The translations under genes were made by a program, and so were the position numbers. A stretch of 64,000 bases of DNA, taken from positions 12,648,001-12,712,000 of the forward strand of contig CP141150.1 of the NCBI GenBank assembly GCA_035235625.1. Reading direction: 5' to 3'. The notes beneath the pieces were generated by a model. That model was not told the DNA's origin and made no database searches. It saw only the letters and a program-made list of their open reading frames with translations. Source of the stretch: Saururus chinensis (taxonomy: Eukaryota > Streptophyta > Magnoliopsida > Piperales > Saururaceae). The number at the start of each line of letters is the position of its first letter. Position 1 is the stretch's first letter. Positions 11,542 to 22,612 of this stretch are shown here, piece after piece.

Positions 11542-12834
11542 TGTTTGCTATCATCATCTGAGGATAAAACAGTTCGTTTGTGGCAAGTGAGTTCTGATAA
11601 ATGTCTTCAGGTCTTCTATCACAGCAACTATGGTAAGGATGAAGTTACTCAAATCTTTTTAGTTAATCCATCAATATACTGCACCTAGATTATATTTATA
11701 TTGATAGGTTAACAAATATGAAAGGTGAAATTTTACTGTTAAGATGATAGCTCTCACTCTTCTTAGCTATAGTACTCAAGTTTTATCCCTTTCTTGTACT
11801 GGAAACAGTGACATGCATTCAATTTAACCCTGCGGATGAGAGATACTTTCTAAGTGTTTCCATAGATGGGAAAGTTCAAATTTGGGGAGTTTCGGAGAAT
11901 AAAATTGTTGATTGGGCCAATGTTTCAGATATAGTCACTGCAGTATGTTATCGGCCAGATGGACAGGTAAATGCTCCAAAACTTTTCGTCTCCAGCACCA
12001 AATCTTGTATGCAAAACATTTCCCCTTTCTTCCCTATGCGCTTATGTTCACAATGATGATAGTTTCACCTCCTTTTCTTGGGCATTATTGTTGGCTCCAT
12101 GGAAGGAAATTGTCACTTTTACAGTGCATCAGGTACCTATTCTTAGCTAACAACATATGTAATAATTCCTGTGATACAATGCAGATCACAAGAACCAGAA
12201 GCACGATTAGGATTTAGGCGAAAAAGGAATTCTAGATCACAAAGAATTAATGGTTTCCAGGTAATGCATATAAATTCTGTCACAAACATTCATTATTGGC
12301 TATGTAGATATTATTACCATTCTAACATTTCAGGAGCAACTGACTCATAATTCCTATTTTTCCAGTTCTCCTTGGAGGATCCACAAAGGGTTATGATCAC
12401 CTCATCTGATTCAAGAGTTCGAAATGGACTAGAAACCATCTGTACATACAGGGGCAGTCACACCTCAGGAAGCCAAAAGTCTGCTTCCTTCATTTCCAGT
12501 AGCAGCCACATTGTCTCTGTTGACGATGATTCCCAAGTTTGCTTCTGGAACTATGATCCCATGAATATCCTGCCATCAAAAAAGCAAGCAAAATGTATCA
12601 GTTCTTGTGAGCATTTCTTGTCCAAAGGAGTGTCAGTTGCTGTACCTTGGTTAGGCATGGAAGACTCAAGCTCAGATCAGTCACACATGCAACTGCCAGA
12701 GGGCTTAAGCAGTGTACCTCCCAGTACCGGGTTCCTTGAGAAACGATTGAAACAGTCAGCAACATGGTCAGAGGAGAAGCTCACTGCAAATTTTGCAATG
12801 GATGCAGATGACAGTTACCAAAATCCTGTATTAA
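11542..12834 (+). pseudogene. WDR44-like WD40-repeat protein gene fragment (3' half, broken)
   Basis: Exons fit a plant WD40 protein of the WDR44-like type. Exon A 11542-11632 encodes a repeat with SSSEDKTVRLWQV; exon B 11809-11966 encodes [14 protein letters not shown] and [11 protein letters not shown]; exon C about 12081-12132 encodes IIVGSMEGNCHFY; exon D about 12195-12260 ends INGFQ; exon E runs from 12366 with FSLEDPQRVMITSSDSRVR, then HIVSVDDDSQVCFWNY, then SATWSEEKL. Phases of A-B and D-E agree. Breaks: no upstream exons (N-terminal WD repeats missing); exon C has TTG where an acceptor AG should precede GGC; the expected RVRIFDG region is altered; the reading ends in foreign AT-rich sequence at about 12835. 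WD40 proteins are scaffolds; this fragment is unlikely to make a full propeller. Confidence 0.75.
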
Positions 12835-13019
12835 TTTTTTTAGGGGTTAATTATTTTGAAATCCGATAATTTAAATCCAGGGATTCTAGCAATACCAGAT
12901 TTGGGAATCCAATTATTTAAAAATCTGACAGCTCAAATCCAAGAATTTGGCTTATATTCTGAAATTTCATATTTTAAATCCTGAATTTTAAAATCTTGAT
13001 TGACTAACCCCCTGTCAGA

Positions 13020-13400
13020 GAGAGATGTTCTTCACGCGCATTTCATCAAACCGCTTACGTGCATCTCAGGTTCTACAACATTTTGTATCTACATCGACCA
13101 AAGAGTTACCGGCAAACACCTCATATGCAATTCTAGTTTTCAGAGAGAGATCGTGCATCGACATTCCAATTTCCAGGCTCGTCACGCTCAGGAAAGACAC
13201 CGCAACCAAGCATCCATTTGAACAGCCCGAGTGTCAGCTGAGGGAGCTCGTTCTGAGCATGGAACGAGATGGCCGAACTCCATGAAGCAACAACCTTCTG
13301 GAGTATTGCGTCGAACATGTGGCCGACGTGGTAAGGGCGTTGTCATCTTGAGTAGGAATCAGTGAGGTGGTTGGCGAGAAGGGTGTGGACCGCAGAACTG
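13020..13400 (-). pseudogene. PPR protein gene fragment (PCMP type), frameshifted
   Basis: On the minus strand, stretches in different frames line up as a pentatricopeptide protein: VHTLLANHLTDSYSR (13330-13385), then MFDAILQK...VASWSSAISFHAQN and LGLFKWMLGCGVFP (13200-13318), then after a frame change LEIGMSMHDLSLKT, YEVFAGNSLVD and DARKRFDEMRVKNIS (13025-13190). The order and spacing (helix pairs with 'VASWSS.IS..AQN', 'GNSLVDMY.KCG...DARK.FDEM..KNI') fit plant-combinatorial PPR proteins. At least one frameshift and two stops make it dead. It starts a few bases after the right inverted terminus at 13013. Confidence 0.7.
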
Positions 13401-14095
13401 AAACGAAGCCAGCCCCGGCGAGAACGGGTGACGAATGACAGATGACAGATCGAGATAATCAATTGAAAATACAGAGAAAAAAATGAAGATTACATGATGA
13501 GCAGAAGGTCTGAAGAAACTCACGAGAAGAAGGCCAATAGACCCTAAATCGTCAGGATTGAACACTGAACAGTTCGTAACAAGCTAAAAATGAGAAAAAA
13601 TAAAACTTTTGAAACAGAGTCCCAAACAGAGAGACGAAGAGAAAATCAGAACAAAACCTTGATGCAGAGCATAGCCGGGGAGGGCCGGAGGCAGTTGAAA
13701 CCGAGAGAAACAAATGGAGGATGCTGGTTATGTGAGAAGGAGCATAAACGATAGAAAAGAGGAGGCGAGCAGAGACGACGAGGCTGTCAAAAGCGTTGGC
13801 GAGAGGCGGAAGTGGCCGGCTCTGTCAGGTAGGGCCGTGCCGGTGAGGGAGTGAAGCGGAACGTGATAAAGAGGACGAGAGGCGGAGCGGAGAGAAGCAA
13901 CCCGACAGTCGGAAAGTTTTCTTTCCAGAGGGTGGGGGAGTCGGGAAATAAATCTCCCTTTTCCATCGTTATTTCCAGAGGTCGGAAAACTAAGATTTTC
14001 CGTATCTTATTTTTCTATAACCCCTAACCACGTAGAATACTTTTTCTAAGAAAATTTATTTTCCGACTTTTTTTTTCCGGAACCCCTAACAGGCC
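13401..14095. other. Unassigned stretch ending in a MITE-like terminus
   Basis: No gene recognised. Purine-rich sequence 13430-13900 may be former 5' sequence of the PPR fragment. At 13910-14095 there are repeated 'gtcggaaa' and 'ttttccgac' blocks and a terminus-like end ccggaacccctaacaggccc. Its reverse complement shares TTAGGGGTT with 12837, so an insertion spanning 12838-14095 that carried the PPR fragment is possible but unproven. Confidence 0.3.
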
Positions 14096-15290
14096 CTTGG
14101 TGTATTTATGGATGAAATTGCATCAATGTCTAAAGTAATTCATGTACTAAGAACTTATATACATTTATTTATGACTGGGGTAAGCAGGTCTTGATCACCC
14201 GTCTGCCCCCTTATCTGATACAAGCTGTCAGATTAGGGGGTTTTAATATGCAACCCGGTGTATATTAATTTTGTCTTAATAAATTAAAATGTTATATCCA
14301 TGAATGGATTTGTAGTGCACTTTGACTAAAAATGAGAAAGAAAAAAGAAAAATGAGAAACCGTAATGGTGTAATTAGTTCCTTTCATGAGTTTTGTGGAT
14401 GCAGCCAATTGCAATCACGTACATTCATTTTTAGGAGTTATAACAAGTGGATGTAGCTAGGCTGGTTGCTCATGACTGGCTCAACTTGGCTCGCTCACCT
14501 TGTTGCACGATTTTTTTTATTTTTTTATAGCTAGGAATCAAGCCCAAACTTGGCTAGTTTTTTACTTGGATTTTTTTTTGCATGCCCTTAATTGTTATGT
14601 TCCATATGCCCTTTTATTTTATACTCTAACTGCAATTTCATTTTGCTTTGATATGGAACAGTTATATGTATCAAACGAAATTCAGATTATGGCCATACAT
14701 GATGCAAATGCACCGTCAAATTCTATTCGTACACAAAATAAGTGCATGATGAATTAGGAGTGTTAATGAGTTAAGCCTGCAATAAGAAAAATATGCAATA
14801 GCCTCTTGAGCTGAGCCTGAGCATTTTTTTGACTTGGTAGTTCTTTTGGCTTAATTTTGTATATATCTTAGAAATTTTTTAATTTTATGCTTCCTATGTC
14901 TTGTTTTAAGTTTCATTTAAAATAACTTATCCCATGGTTATAGTCCTATTTTATGTTACCCTTCTCATTATAATTAATAGATAAAATATAAAGGGTTAGA
15001 GGACAGAGTAAGCAAATTAAGTATTTAGCTTCCTTAAATATCACTCTTCTTCTAAATTAGACTATTAATATGAAACAGAGAGTATTTATATTTATGTAAT
15101 GAAGTAATTTATTTATATATTCCTAATTATATATATTTCCATATTTTTATTGTGAAAACAATAGATCTTATAAAATTCCTTGTAAATTTTTTTTTCCCAT
15201 CACCAAAAAATCTGACAATTTCCAAATGGGAAGTTGTTTAAGTTTTGTGGATTAAATAAAATTCAGATGATTTGCATTCAAAAAGCTATG
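14096..15290. other. AT-rich intergenic sequence, no gene seen
   Basis: The only open frame of note (14500-14757) is poly-T driven. At 14940-15090 there is a worn Stowaway-like stretch ending 'gaaacagagagta'. Nothing else is supportable. Confidence 0.5.
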
Positions 15291-15299
15291 GCTAGGGTT

Positions 15300-16060
15300 G
15301 CTTAATTATATAATCAATTGGGTAATCACTAGGTGTCATGGGTGTGAAGCTTGCCTAGCGTTCGCTCTCGTGATGGCCTGGCTGCACCATGCAACTAGCA
15401 GTCAATTCTCTCCAACCTTCCTACTCGTATGTGCAAGGGGAATAAGCAATCAGCAACACAAAGCCGTCTCAGGTGCGAAGGGGCTCCACCCAAAGCTAGT
15501 ATATCTCAGTCCGTTGAAATACAATGGCAGGGAGAGGGCAAGGCTGATCAATTACGTCGAAATCATTATCTCTGGATCTCTGGTTCGCTGTCTATGATCT
15601 GTCATGGCCACCCTTGCTCTCTCCCTTAAATAGGCCCAGTTAAAGCTGAGTCCTAGTGCTAGTAGAAGTGACATATCCCTCCCATACAAGAGTTCCCTCC
15701 CTAATCAACTCTCCTCCCGAAGGCAAGGTCGTCCCAGCCCAAATAAAGAAACCAAGTGTCTACCTTCCGCTAGGAGTTCAGTGCCCTGCTGCCTTCAAGA
15801 GTCCAGTCCTCTTAGAAAATTGTTGCCTTAACTCCTACTCGAGTTGCATAGATGAGTCATGTCCGCCTTAGGAGTCCATCCCTAAGTGCAACTGGCGCCC
15901 AACTCGCAACTTGAGTCTTGGCCGCGCAGGGACTATACCTCAGCCTGCTCCGCAAGGCGAGTAATCTATCCGAAACTACTCCAATGCTACTCCAATATGC
16001 ATCCGCGCCCAAAGGGCTCCTTCGCTGTCCGTCGCCAATCCTAAGGGGTAGCTCCCCCTT
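15300..16060 (-). mobile_element. Probable 3' LTR and untranslated end of the chromovirus below
   Basis: Lies directly downstream (minus strand) of the chromodomain stop. Reading on the minus strand, a TATA-like 'cctatttaaggg' (about 15625-15637) is followed by about 300 bases, as in an LTR U3-R-U5 layout, and the stretch ends in AT-rich sequence near 15300. Exact TG and CA ends and target duplication were not identified. Confidence 0.4.
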
Positions 16061-16064
16061 TTCT

Positions 16065-17895
16065 CTACAGGACTGATTGAGGGGCTAATAGGCCTCCCCC
16101 AACCAATATGCTCGATGCCCTTATCGATGCTAAGTACTCCGCGACTTTGTCTTCAAACTGCCATAACGCGACATCTCGCTTTGACCTATTCTCTAACTCT
16201 GAAAGTCCCTTCCACTTAACCAAGTAGAAGATCCTTCTATTTTTCTTGCTCATCCCCTCGATTCTTCGATCTAGAATGGTGTCAACCTCCTTCTCGAAAG
16301 ATGTTCTAATCATAGGCGGTGCTCTCTTCGAAGTGCCTTTGCTGGAATCTTCTAAGTCATCATGAAAAGGCTTCTGGAAGCTAACATGAAAAATAGGGTG
16401 ACGTTTAAACCGCTCAGGCAGTTCAAGTCAATATGCTAGCTGACCAACTTGCTGCTTCACCTCAAAGGGACTGTTATATATCTGATCAGCCTTTTGTGCA
16501 CAACCTTCCTTCGCAATTTCTTCCAAAGTTAAGGAGTAAGTTTCAACATAACTCTATCCCCAACCTGAAACTCTAGAGGTCTTCGATCCTTATCCGTATA
16601 CTTCTTCATCTGCTTGGCTGTCTTCTCCAAATAGTCTCACACCTCCTCCATCCTTTCTGTACACTCTATGGCCAGGCAATAAGCAGCGGGACACTTGCCT
16701 CTTGTTCGCTACAAAGCAACATCCGCCGGCGTAAGGGGTTGTTGACCCGTCGCCAACTCGAAAGGACTGTTGCCCGTGACCGAGCTAGTGTGCAAGTTAT
16801 AGTAGACTTGGGCGACTTCCAGCAAGTCTACCAATTTTTTCTGGTTCGCTGTCACAATGTCCCTCAAGTACTTCTCTAAGATAGCATTCACCCTCTCCAT
16901 TTGAGGATGATTGATGGTTGAAAAGTTGAGCTGAGTGCCCAACATCTCAAACAGTTTGCATCCAAAATCTGTTAGTGAACCGGGTGTCTCTATCGCTCAC
17001 AATGTCCGCCGGCAGTCTCCAATACTTGACAATGTTTTGTAAGAATAGATTCAGAGTCGTCTTAGCACTGTAAGTCTTTGGGGCTACAATGAACGTACCA
17101 TACTTAGAGAAGCGGTCTACCACCACTATGATAGACCCATAGCCCTGCACAACCGGTAAACCAGTGATAAAATCCATCAACAAGCCGATCCCATGGTCGG
17201 ACTACAATGGGAAGGGGTAGCAACATGCCCGCTTCCTTCTGTCTCTCTGTCTTGTCCTGCTAGAAAACTATGCATGTCCTCACGTAGTGCTCCACATCTT
17301 TTAGCATCTGCGGCCAGAAGTAATTCCAAGACAAGAGTGTGTGAGACCTCTCTTGTCTGAGGTATCCCACCCACACAGAGTCATGGGTTTCCTTCAGCAA
17401 TTGGCGCCTCAAACCACAAACTAAGGGGATGTAAGGGCGTCCACCCTTCACATACAACACCCCCTCCTCCAACCAAAAGTATGGTGTCAACCCATCCTTC
17501 ACAGATTGGATCAGCCTAAGGCATACTTGATCCTTCTCCGTGGCATCTCATATCTGATCAAACATATCACCTGAAACCTGCGCCAAGGCTGCCATCATTG
17601 CCTCCGGGTCTGTTTGTCAGCTAAGGGCATCAGTCACAACGTTGGCCTTGCCCGGCTTGTACTCCAACACAAAATCAAACTCAGCCAAGAATTCCTGCCA
17701 TCGTGCTTGCTTAGGTGAAAGTTTCTTCTGCATAGTAAAGTAGCTCGTGGCTACGTTATCCGTCTGAACAATGAATTTTGCTCCCAACAAGTAATGTCTT
17801 TAAGTCCTAAGGTAGTGGATGACCGATGTCATCTCCTTATCTTGGACTAAATATCTCTGTTCGGTTTCATTGAGCTTTCAGTTCTCATAGGCAAC
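16065..17895 (-). pseudogene. Ty3/gypsy chromovirus pol, 3' half (RNase H, integrase, chromodomain)
   Basis: In minus-strand order: RNase H about 17895-17540 (LNETEQRYLVQDKEM, QTDNVATSYF, PKQARWQEFLAEFDF, EYKPGKANVV); H2C2 zinc-binding segment 17502-17260 (GGRPYIPLV, ETHDSVWVGY, YFWPQM, VEHYVRTC); integrase core 17183-16709 (MDFITGLPVVQGY, VVVDRFSKYGTF, IVSDRDTRFTNRFW, NHPQMERVNAILEKYL, carrying the D, D and E positions); chromodomain 16313-16065 (EVDTILDRRI, YLVKWKGL). Frameshifts and stops separate the blocks. Reverse transcriptase, protease and gag are missing; the fragment ends where hAT-derived sequence starts near 17900-17930. Confidence 0.88.
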
Positions 17896-17929
17896 AGGGG
17901 GACAGACACTTGACAAAGGGAGAGAATCG

Positions 17930-18323
17930 AAAATTAAAAATTAGGAGGAAAGAAGAGAAAGGAAAAGGAGATTAAGGGAGAAGACTCATCGGTGTCATCG
18001 CCTGATTTTCCCAGGAGAAGAGTGGTTGCCGGTCTCTGCTTTGGTCGCCACTTTGCAAGCTGCCTCGCTCGCCCTAATTCGGAATCCCTCAATCGGTCGA
18101 TCCTGTGATGCCCCTTTCCCGATGGGTTGAGACGATTTTGTTTTCTTTTTCTTTTTTTTAGAATTCAGACCGGACCACCGGGTGCCCGGTTTAACTGTCT
18201 TGGTCATGGAACCTGACCAAGTTTAATCCACCCATAATTTATAGTAAACTGACCCATTTTTTATAATGGGTCCAGTCGAACCTAATCGAACCAGCTAGTC
18301 CGGTCCGGTTTTTAAAACACTTG
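17930..18323 (+). mobile_element. Right-hand end of a hAT-type element (family A)
   Basis: Aligns by eye with 29335-29690: both have gagaaaggaaaa, ggagaagactcatcggtg, later 'accggaccacc', and end in 'ccggtttttaaaacact(t)g'. The left half is missing; the junction with the chromovirus fragment lies around 17895-17930. Confidence 0.7.
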
Positions 18324-18448
18324 TGACTACTATGCTAATACCTATTCTACAAAATTCTCGCATAGACATTGCAGCCCCTTACATGATTGAAGCAACCCAT
18401 ATAGTCATTACTTGTATGCATGACTTTGCCCAGAGGAAGTCGAAGACC

Positions 18449-18711
18449 AACTTGACATGCCCATGAAGCAAGCGTTTTTTATGCTCCACTCTTACAATGA
18501 GCCAAGCATAAGGAACATATAAGTGTTCATTTTTTAGATCGACGGTGCACACACTAGCGGACATTAACGTGAGAACCATTTATGCTAACATGTGTGTTGT
18601 TGATCTTAAAAATGAATATTTTATATGTGTTCCTTATGCTTGGATCATGATGAGCATGGAGGATAAAATATACTTCCCAATTGCTGGTCTTGAAGCATAT
18701 GTAGAGTTGGA
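18449..18711. repeat. Imperfect inverted repeat (foldback), about 260 bp
   Basis: 18471-18552 and 18592-18673 are imperfect reverse complements, sharing ccaagcataaggaaca and 'ttcattttt(t)agatc', with a loop of about 40 bases. The arms extend more loosely to 18449 and 18711. Related words (agcataaggaa, attagcgaca, actaacgtg) recur at 40995-41080, so this may be a small repeat family. Confidence 0.65.
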
Positions 18712-18963
18712 GTTGGGCATTCTTTGACGTCAAAGTAGTTAGCAGTTCTATTTAATTATCATTTCGCTCTTAGTTCAGACTTTCATCTACAACACAATAG
18801 GTTTCAATATTATTATTGGCGAGCAGTTAGTCGGTTGCTTCAATTTGAAGTATAGTTATTTACAACTATATCATTATGGCATTCATATGAGGCTGCCGGA
18901 CAACACTTTTCCATTGATATGTTTAGGAGGTGCTTATGCTATAGTAGAGAAAAGAAAAAAAAA

Positions 18964-19066
18964 CTCCCTCCGCCTTATAATAATATTTTATTTAATTTTT
19001 TAAAATAAATTAATTTTAATTTATTTTAAAAAATAAAATGGAACTATTAGTGTACAATGGAGGAAC
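18964..19066. mobile_element. Stowaway-like MITE, worn
   Basis: Left end CTCCCTCCGCCTTATAATA; right end ...gtacaatggaggaac, with an AT-rich foldback interior. Typical CTCCCTCCGT-type terminus of Stowaway (Tc1/mariner) MITEs, with several mismatches. Confidence 0.55.
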
Positions 19067-19691
19067 TGCCTTTTTTATTCTTTTTAATTCTATTGTTTTA
19101 TCAAGAGTAAGTGGCGTATGGCATAGCTATGGGGTCAAGAAGGGGCAATTGCCCCACCTAACCAAATGACAACATTATTAAGACTTATAAGGTTTTATTG
19201 TAAATATCATGCATGCCCCTCCTCGATATTATTTTTTTGTTCACTTTAATTCTTTTTTTTATTACTTATGAAAACTCTTTCTCGTCATTTGATGTATATA
19301 TGAAAGACGGACTTGTGACCACTTTTCATGACGAAGTCTAGGTGACTAATAATGAGAACCTGCCACATTACTTAAAAGTAAAGAGAGAAAAACTTAGGAA
19401 TTGATCCAGGAGTCCATGTGCTCCCCCTTTTCCACGTTAAATCTTGTCATACTATATGGCTAAGAAAATATTTTTCAAAGAAAAAAATAAAATAATACGA
19501 CAAACCCTACATAGAATCTTTTTTTCCATATGAAGTAACATTTAGAAGGCAATATTATATATGTTATTTATTTTATATATAATTTATATTAACAAAATTT
19601 AAAGTAGATATTTTTTTGCCTCTTCAAGGTAAAAATCCTAGTTCAACCCTTGAGAGAGCGTGTTATCAAGGAAGGTCCCACTACTTATAAC
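19067..19691. other. AT-rich intergenic sequence, no gene seen
   Basis: Contains a small palindrome ggggcaattgcccc (19142-19155). No supportable coding frame. Confidence 0.4.
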
Positions 19692-20423
19692 CATGGAAGG
19701 CCATATCAACCAATACAGATTCGTATCGACCGATGCGTACCCGTATTTGTCAATACCGATACGGTACGGGGAGCGATATGCCCCCCACACATATCTTTGA
19801 TATGTATCGGTTGTATCGTATTGATATGGCCGATATGTATCGATACTCTGATACTCTATTATTATTTTTATTTTTAAAATTAATTTTTTTTCTTAAAAAT
19901 AAAAAACATAATTCAAATTCAACATCTTCAAAGGTTTAAAGATGACGAAGTTTTTATTCTATTAAAAATATTTAAAAAAAATTTATATGAGATCAATATA
20001 GGTGGGTCTATATAGTTTACATAAGTTTTTTTTAAAATATAGTGTTCTATAATTATACATTTACTTAAACATCTACCGTATGAATTTCTCCATAATATTC
20101 ATATGACTCGTATTAAATATTTTATTTGGTTCCAAAATAAATTAATTTCATACCACTTAATATGGAACAGAGGGAATAATAATTTATAGAGGACAGAGAG
20201 AGTAAAGTGTATGGTTTTAAAATGAAATAATTTTAGAGCACTCATATCAGTAGTATTATCATGTTTTAAATGAAATATTATAATGATATATTATTAGTTA
20301 TAATTTTTTTTATGTATACAAAAAAGGGTTTACAACAGTTTTGGCGCATACTAAGCGTATCAACAACGCCTGCTTATATGCATAATAATCGATACTGTCA
20401 TCTGTATCGATACTGCCTTCCAT
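19692..20423. mobile_element. Mutator-like nonautonomous element with 9-bp target duplication
   Basis: Inverted ends ATGGAAGGC (19693) and GCCTTCCAT (to 20423), continuing as similar GTATCGA/CATATC words. The flanks are identical: ACTTATAAC at 19683-19691 and 20424-20432. A 9-bp duplication fits the MULE superfamily. Both ends are rich in 'gtatcgata'-type subterminal repeats. No transposase. An old Stowaway-like tail (ggaacagagggaataat, about 20165) lies inside. Confidence 0.8.
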
Positions 20424-20432
20424 ACTTATAAC

Positions 20433-21594
20433 CTAATTCATCGTGCGTGAGCTAAGCCATGTTCGCCATCCATCAATCATTCATGTGTGGCCCCACGTAG
20501 ATCCCACATTATCAATGGGAGCAAGATGCCATTGTCGATTGCTGCGAGCCGTCGTAGTGCTAGATCAAAATTGTAATTAAGGAGCTGTAGAGTTGGATAG
20601 AGGTTTAGGTTTAGCATCACTCTCGCAATATAATGCGGTGGGTCCTCTTTTACTACTCACTGGAAGCAGCATCTAATATGGGGGCTTGCATGGTGGGGTC
20701 TTTTATACAGTGCGGTCAATTCATTGTATATCAAATAGCTGATGGGCGTTAGGAAACGAGAACAACCCCCGGACATGGGGCAATGAAAAAAAATTATTAA
20801 TGCCATATGACCAATAGTAGAAAATTTCAAATATTGGGGGGCATGGCCGCCATGGCTCCCTCTAACCCCAACCTATCTATGCGTGTGGCTCGTATTCGTT
20901 TCTCAAAATGCTTTAGACCATACCTTACTACAACGTGTTCATTTTCTTTTTTTCATGGAATGTGTTTATATGAATCCAATGATTTTATTTGTACAACTTT
21001 CATTTCAAATGTATATTTTTATAAAAAATAAGATTCCTATTTTAAGCTTTTGATTAGATAGATAAAAGTGAGTCTCACCTGTTAAGGAGGGAAATTTTAC
21101 TATAAAAAAAGTTAAGTAGGAATATTAGAATCCTTTTTCGATTTTTTTCTTAACTATATGTCTCTTAAATATTTTCCTTCCTTGTTTCCCTAAAAAAATA
21201 AAAGAGGATTTGATGTTTCGTCTTCCGCGACAAGGCTATTCGAAAGTAGTGTGCAATGCTTCTAGAATTCAGAAAAAATGGCATTCAATAATGGTTGGCT
21301 TTGCTTGTCTATGCAACATACATAGCAACACTTACGAAAGAATTCATAGTAGTGTTTACAAAAATCATTCCACCCTTAGACTGTGGTAAAGTCCATTTCT
21401 TCCCCAACTTATAAAGATTTCCTAGTGGAGAGCCAAGAGTGTAAATCTTCTAAACTACCTACCATGTTGCATGTCCTTGCTTATTTACTATAGATTGTAT
21501 GGTGATTGCTAGCCGCAACAAAACTGGCCTAGAGTAGAGAGTTCAATTCTTTATGAATTCATTTTTTAGTAGCATGTCCCTACCAACTTAATAG
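20433..21594. other. Intergenic sequence, no gene seen
   Basis: No recognised coding frame, RNA or clear repeat. The open frame at 20807-21031 resembles nothing I know. Confidence 0.4.
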
Positions 21595-22612
21595 TAGGGT
21601 TGTCAATAGGTAACCATTTACCTACCTCACCCGTGCACCTAATCAAAAATTTGTGGGCGGGTAATTAATAAATAGGTAAAATAAGTGGGTAATTTTACCT
21701 GCCTATTTATTATGCAGGTAGGGTATAGGTAACCCCTTATCCATACCCGCTACCTATTACTCATTACCCGAACCATATATAAAGAAAGAGTTGCATATAT
21801 TGCCCGAGGAGGATTTCTTGCATATGGAACATTTTATAATTTTATTTGATCATTTTGTATTTACATTATGATATATTGGATAAGCTTTTAAGAATATATA
21901 TAAATTTATGATGCAAACTTATGATAGAGAAAACAGAAGAGAACATAGTCAATCATTTGTGTCTTTTTACATTATGTTTGTTGCATAAAGTGTGTATCTT
22001 GAAGATCAAATATAAGTTTTATCCTAGATATGAAAGTAAATGATGAGTGAGTAGTAAGAATTTTATTTTTTAATTTTTTTTTATATTTTTTATTTCGATA
22101 AGTATACAGTCTTGACTTTGTTATAGCTGATCGGAAGAGTAAGGTTTATATATGTAACATGATTAGTCAAGTATCTTGTATCATTTTAGTATAATGATCG
22201 AGGGACTTTGGAGTAATTAAAATTACTTTCAAGTCTTGATTTTTTTATATAAGTTTATATAAGGTTTCATATTATTATTATGTTATTTTTTTGTATAAAC
22301 TGTGAGGTTTGTATATGCAATGTCATTCATGTCCTTATTGGATTGAACTTGTGATACAATTGATAGGCTTTTAAAAAATATGAATGATTTAGGATAGTTT
22401 ATTTTGTATTGTTTGTTATTATTTATTGTTTATCGATCTTTTGGCCATTTACTTGTTATCCGTTATTTACCTGATGCATAATGAGTAATGGGTAAGGTAT
22501 GTGGTAATGATTGACAAAATAGCTAATGTAGGGTATGGGTAAAATTTTTAAAAGTGGGTATGAACGTAGGTAAAGCCTTACCCAACTCATACTCTACCCG
22601 TTGACACCCCTA
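21595..22612. mobile_element. hAT-type nonautonomous element (family B), 1.02 kb
   Basis: Left end TAGGGTTGTCAATAGGTA; reverse complement of the right end TAGGGGTGTCAACGGGTA (15 of 18 identical). The flanks are CTTAATAG (21587-21594) and CTTACTAA (22613-22620), an 8-bp target duplication with two mismatches, as expected for an old hAT insertion. Subterminal 'gggtaa/ttaccc' words are dense at both ends. No transposase frame. Confidence 0.8.

Larger units (their letters stand above)
10202..13013. mobile_element. Candidate element with 15-bp inverted termini around a WD40 gene fragment
   Basis: The left end reads AGGGGGTTAGTCAAT (10202-10216); the reverse complement of the right end (12999-13013) is the same 15 bases, and the next bases also resemble each other (AGGATTT / AAGATTT). 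Between them lie subterminal GTTAGTC motifs (10258, 10382), a near-perfect hairpin and a WDR44-like gene fragment. No clear target duplication was found. The alternative is two separate MITE ends, since 12838-13013 alone could be a short MITE (left end AGGGGTTAATT). The single-element reading is therefore a hypothesis. Confidence 0.35.

Noticed and set aside
15891..15910. Primer-binding site (tggcgcccaactcgcaac)
   Set aside because: It lies in the LTR side of a minus-strand element on the wrong strand and position for a 5' primer-binding site.
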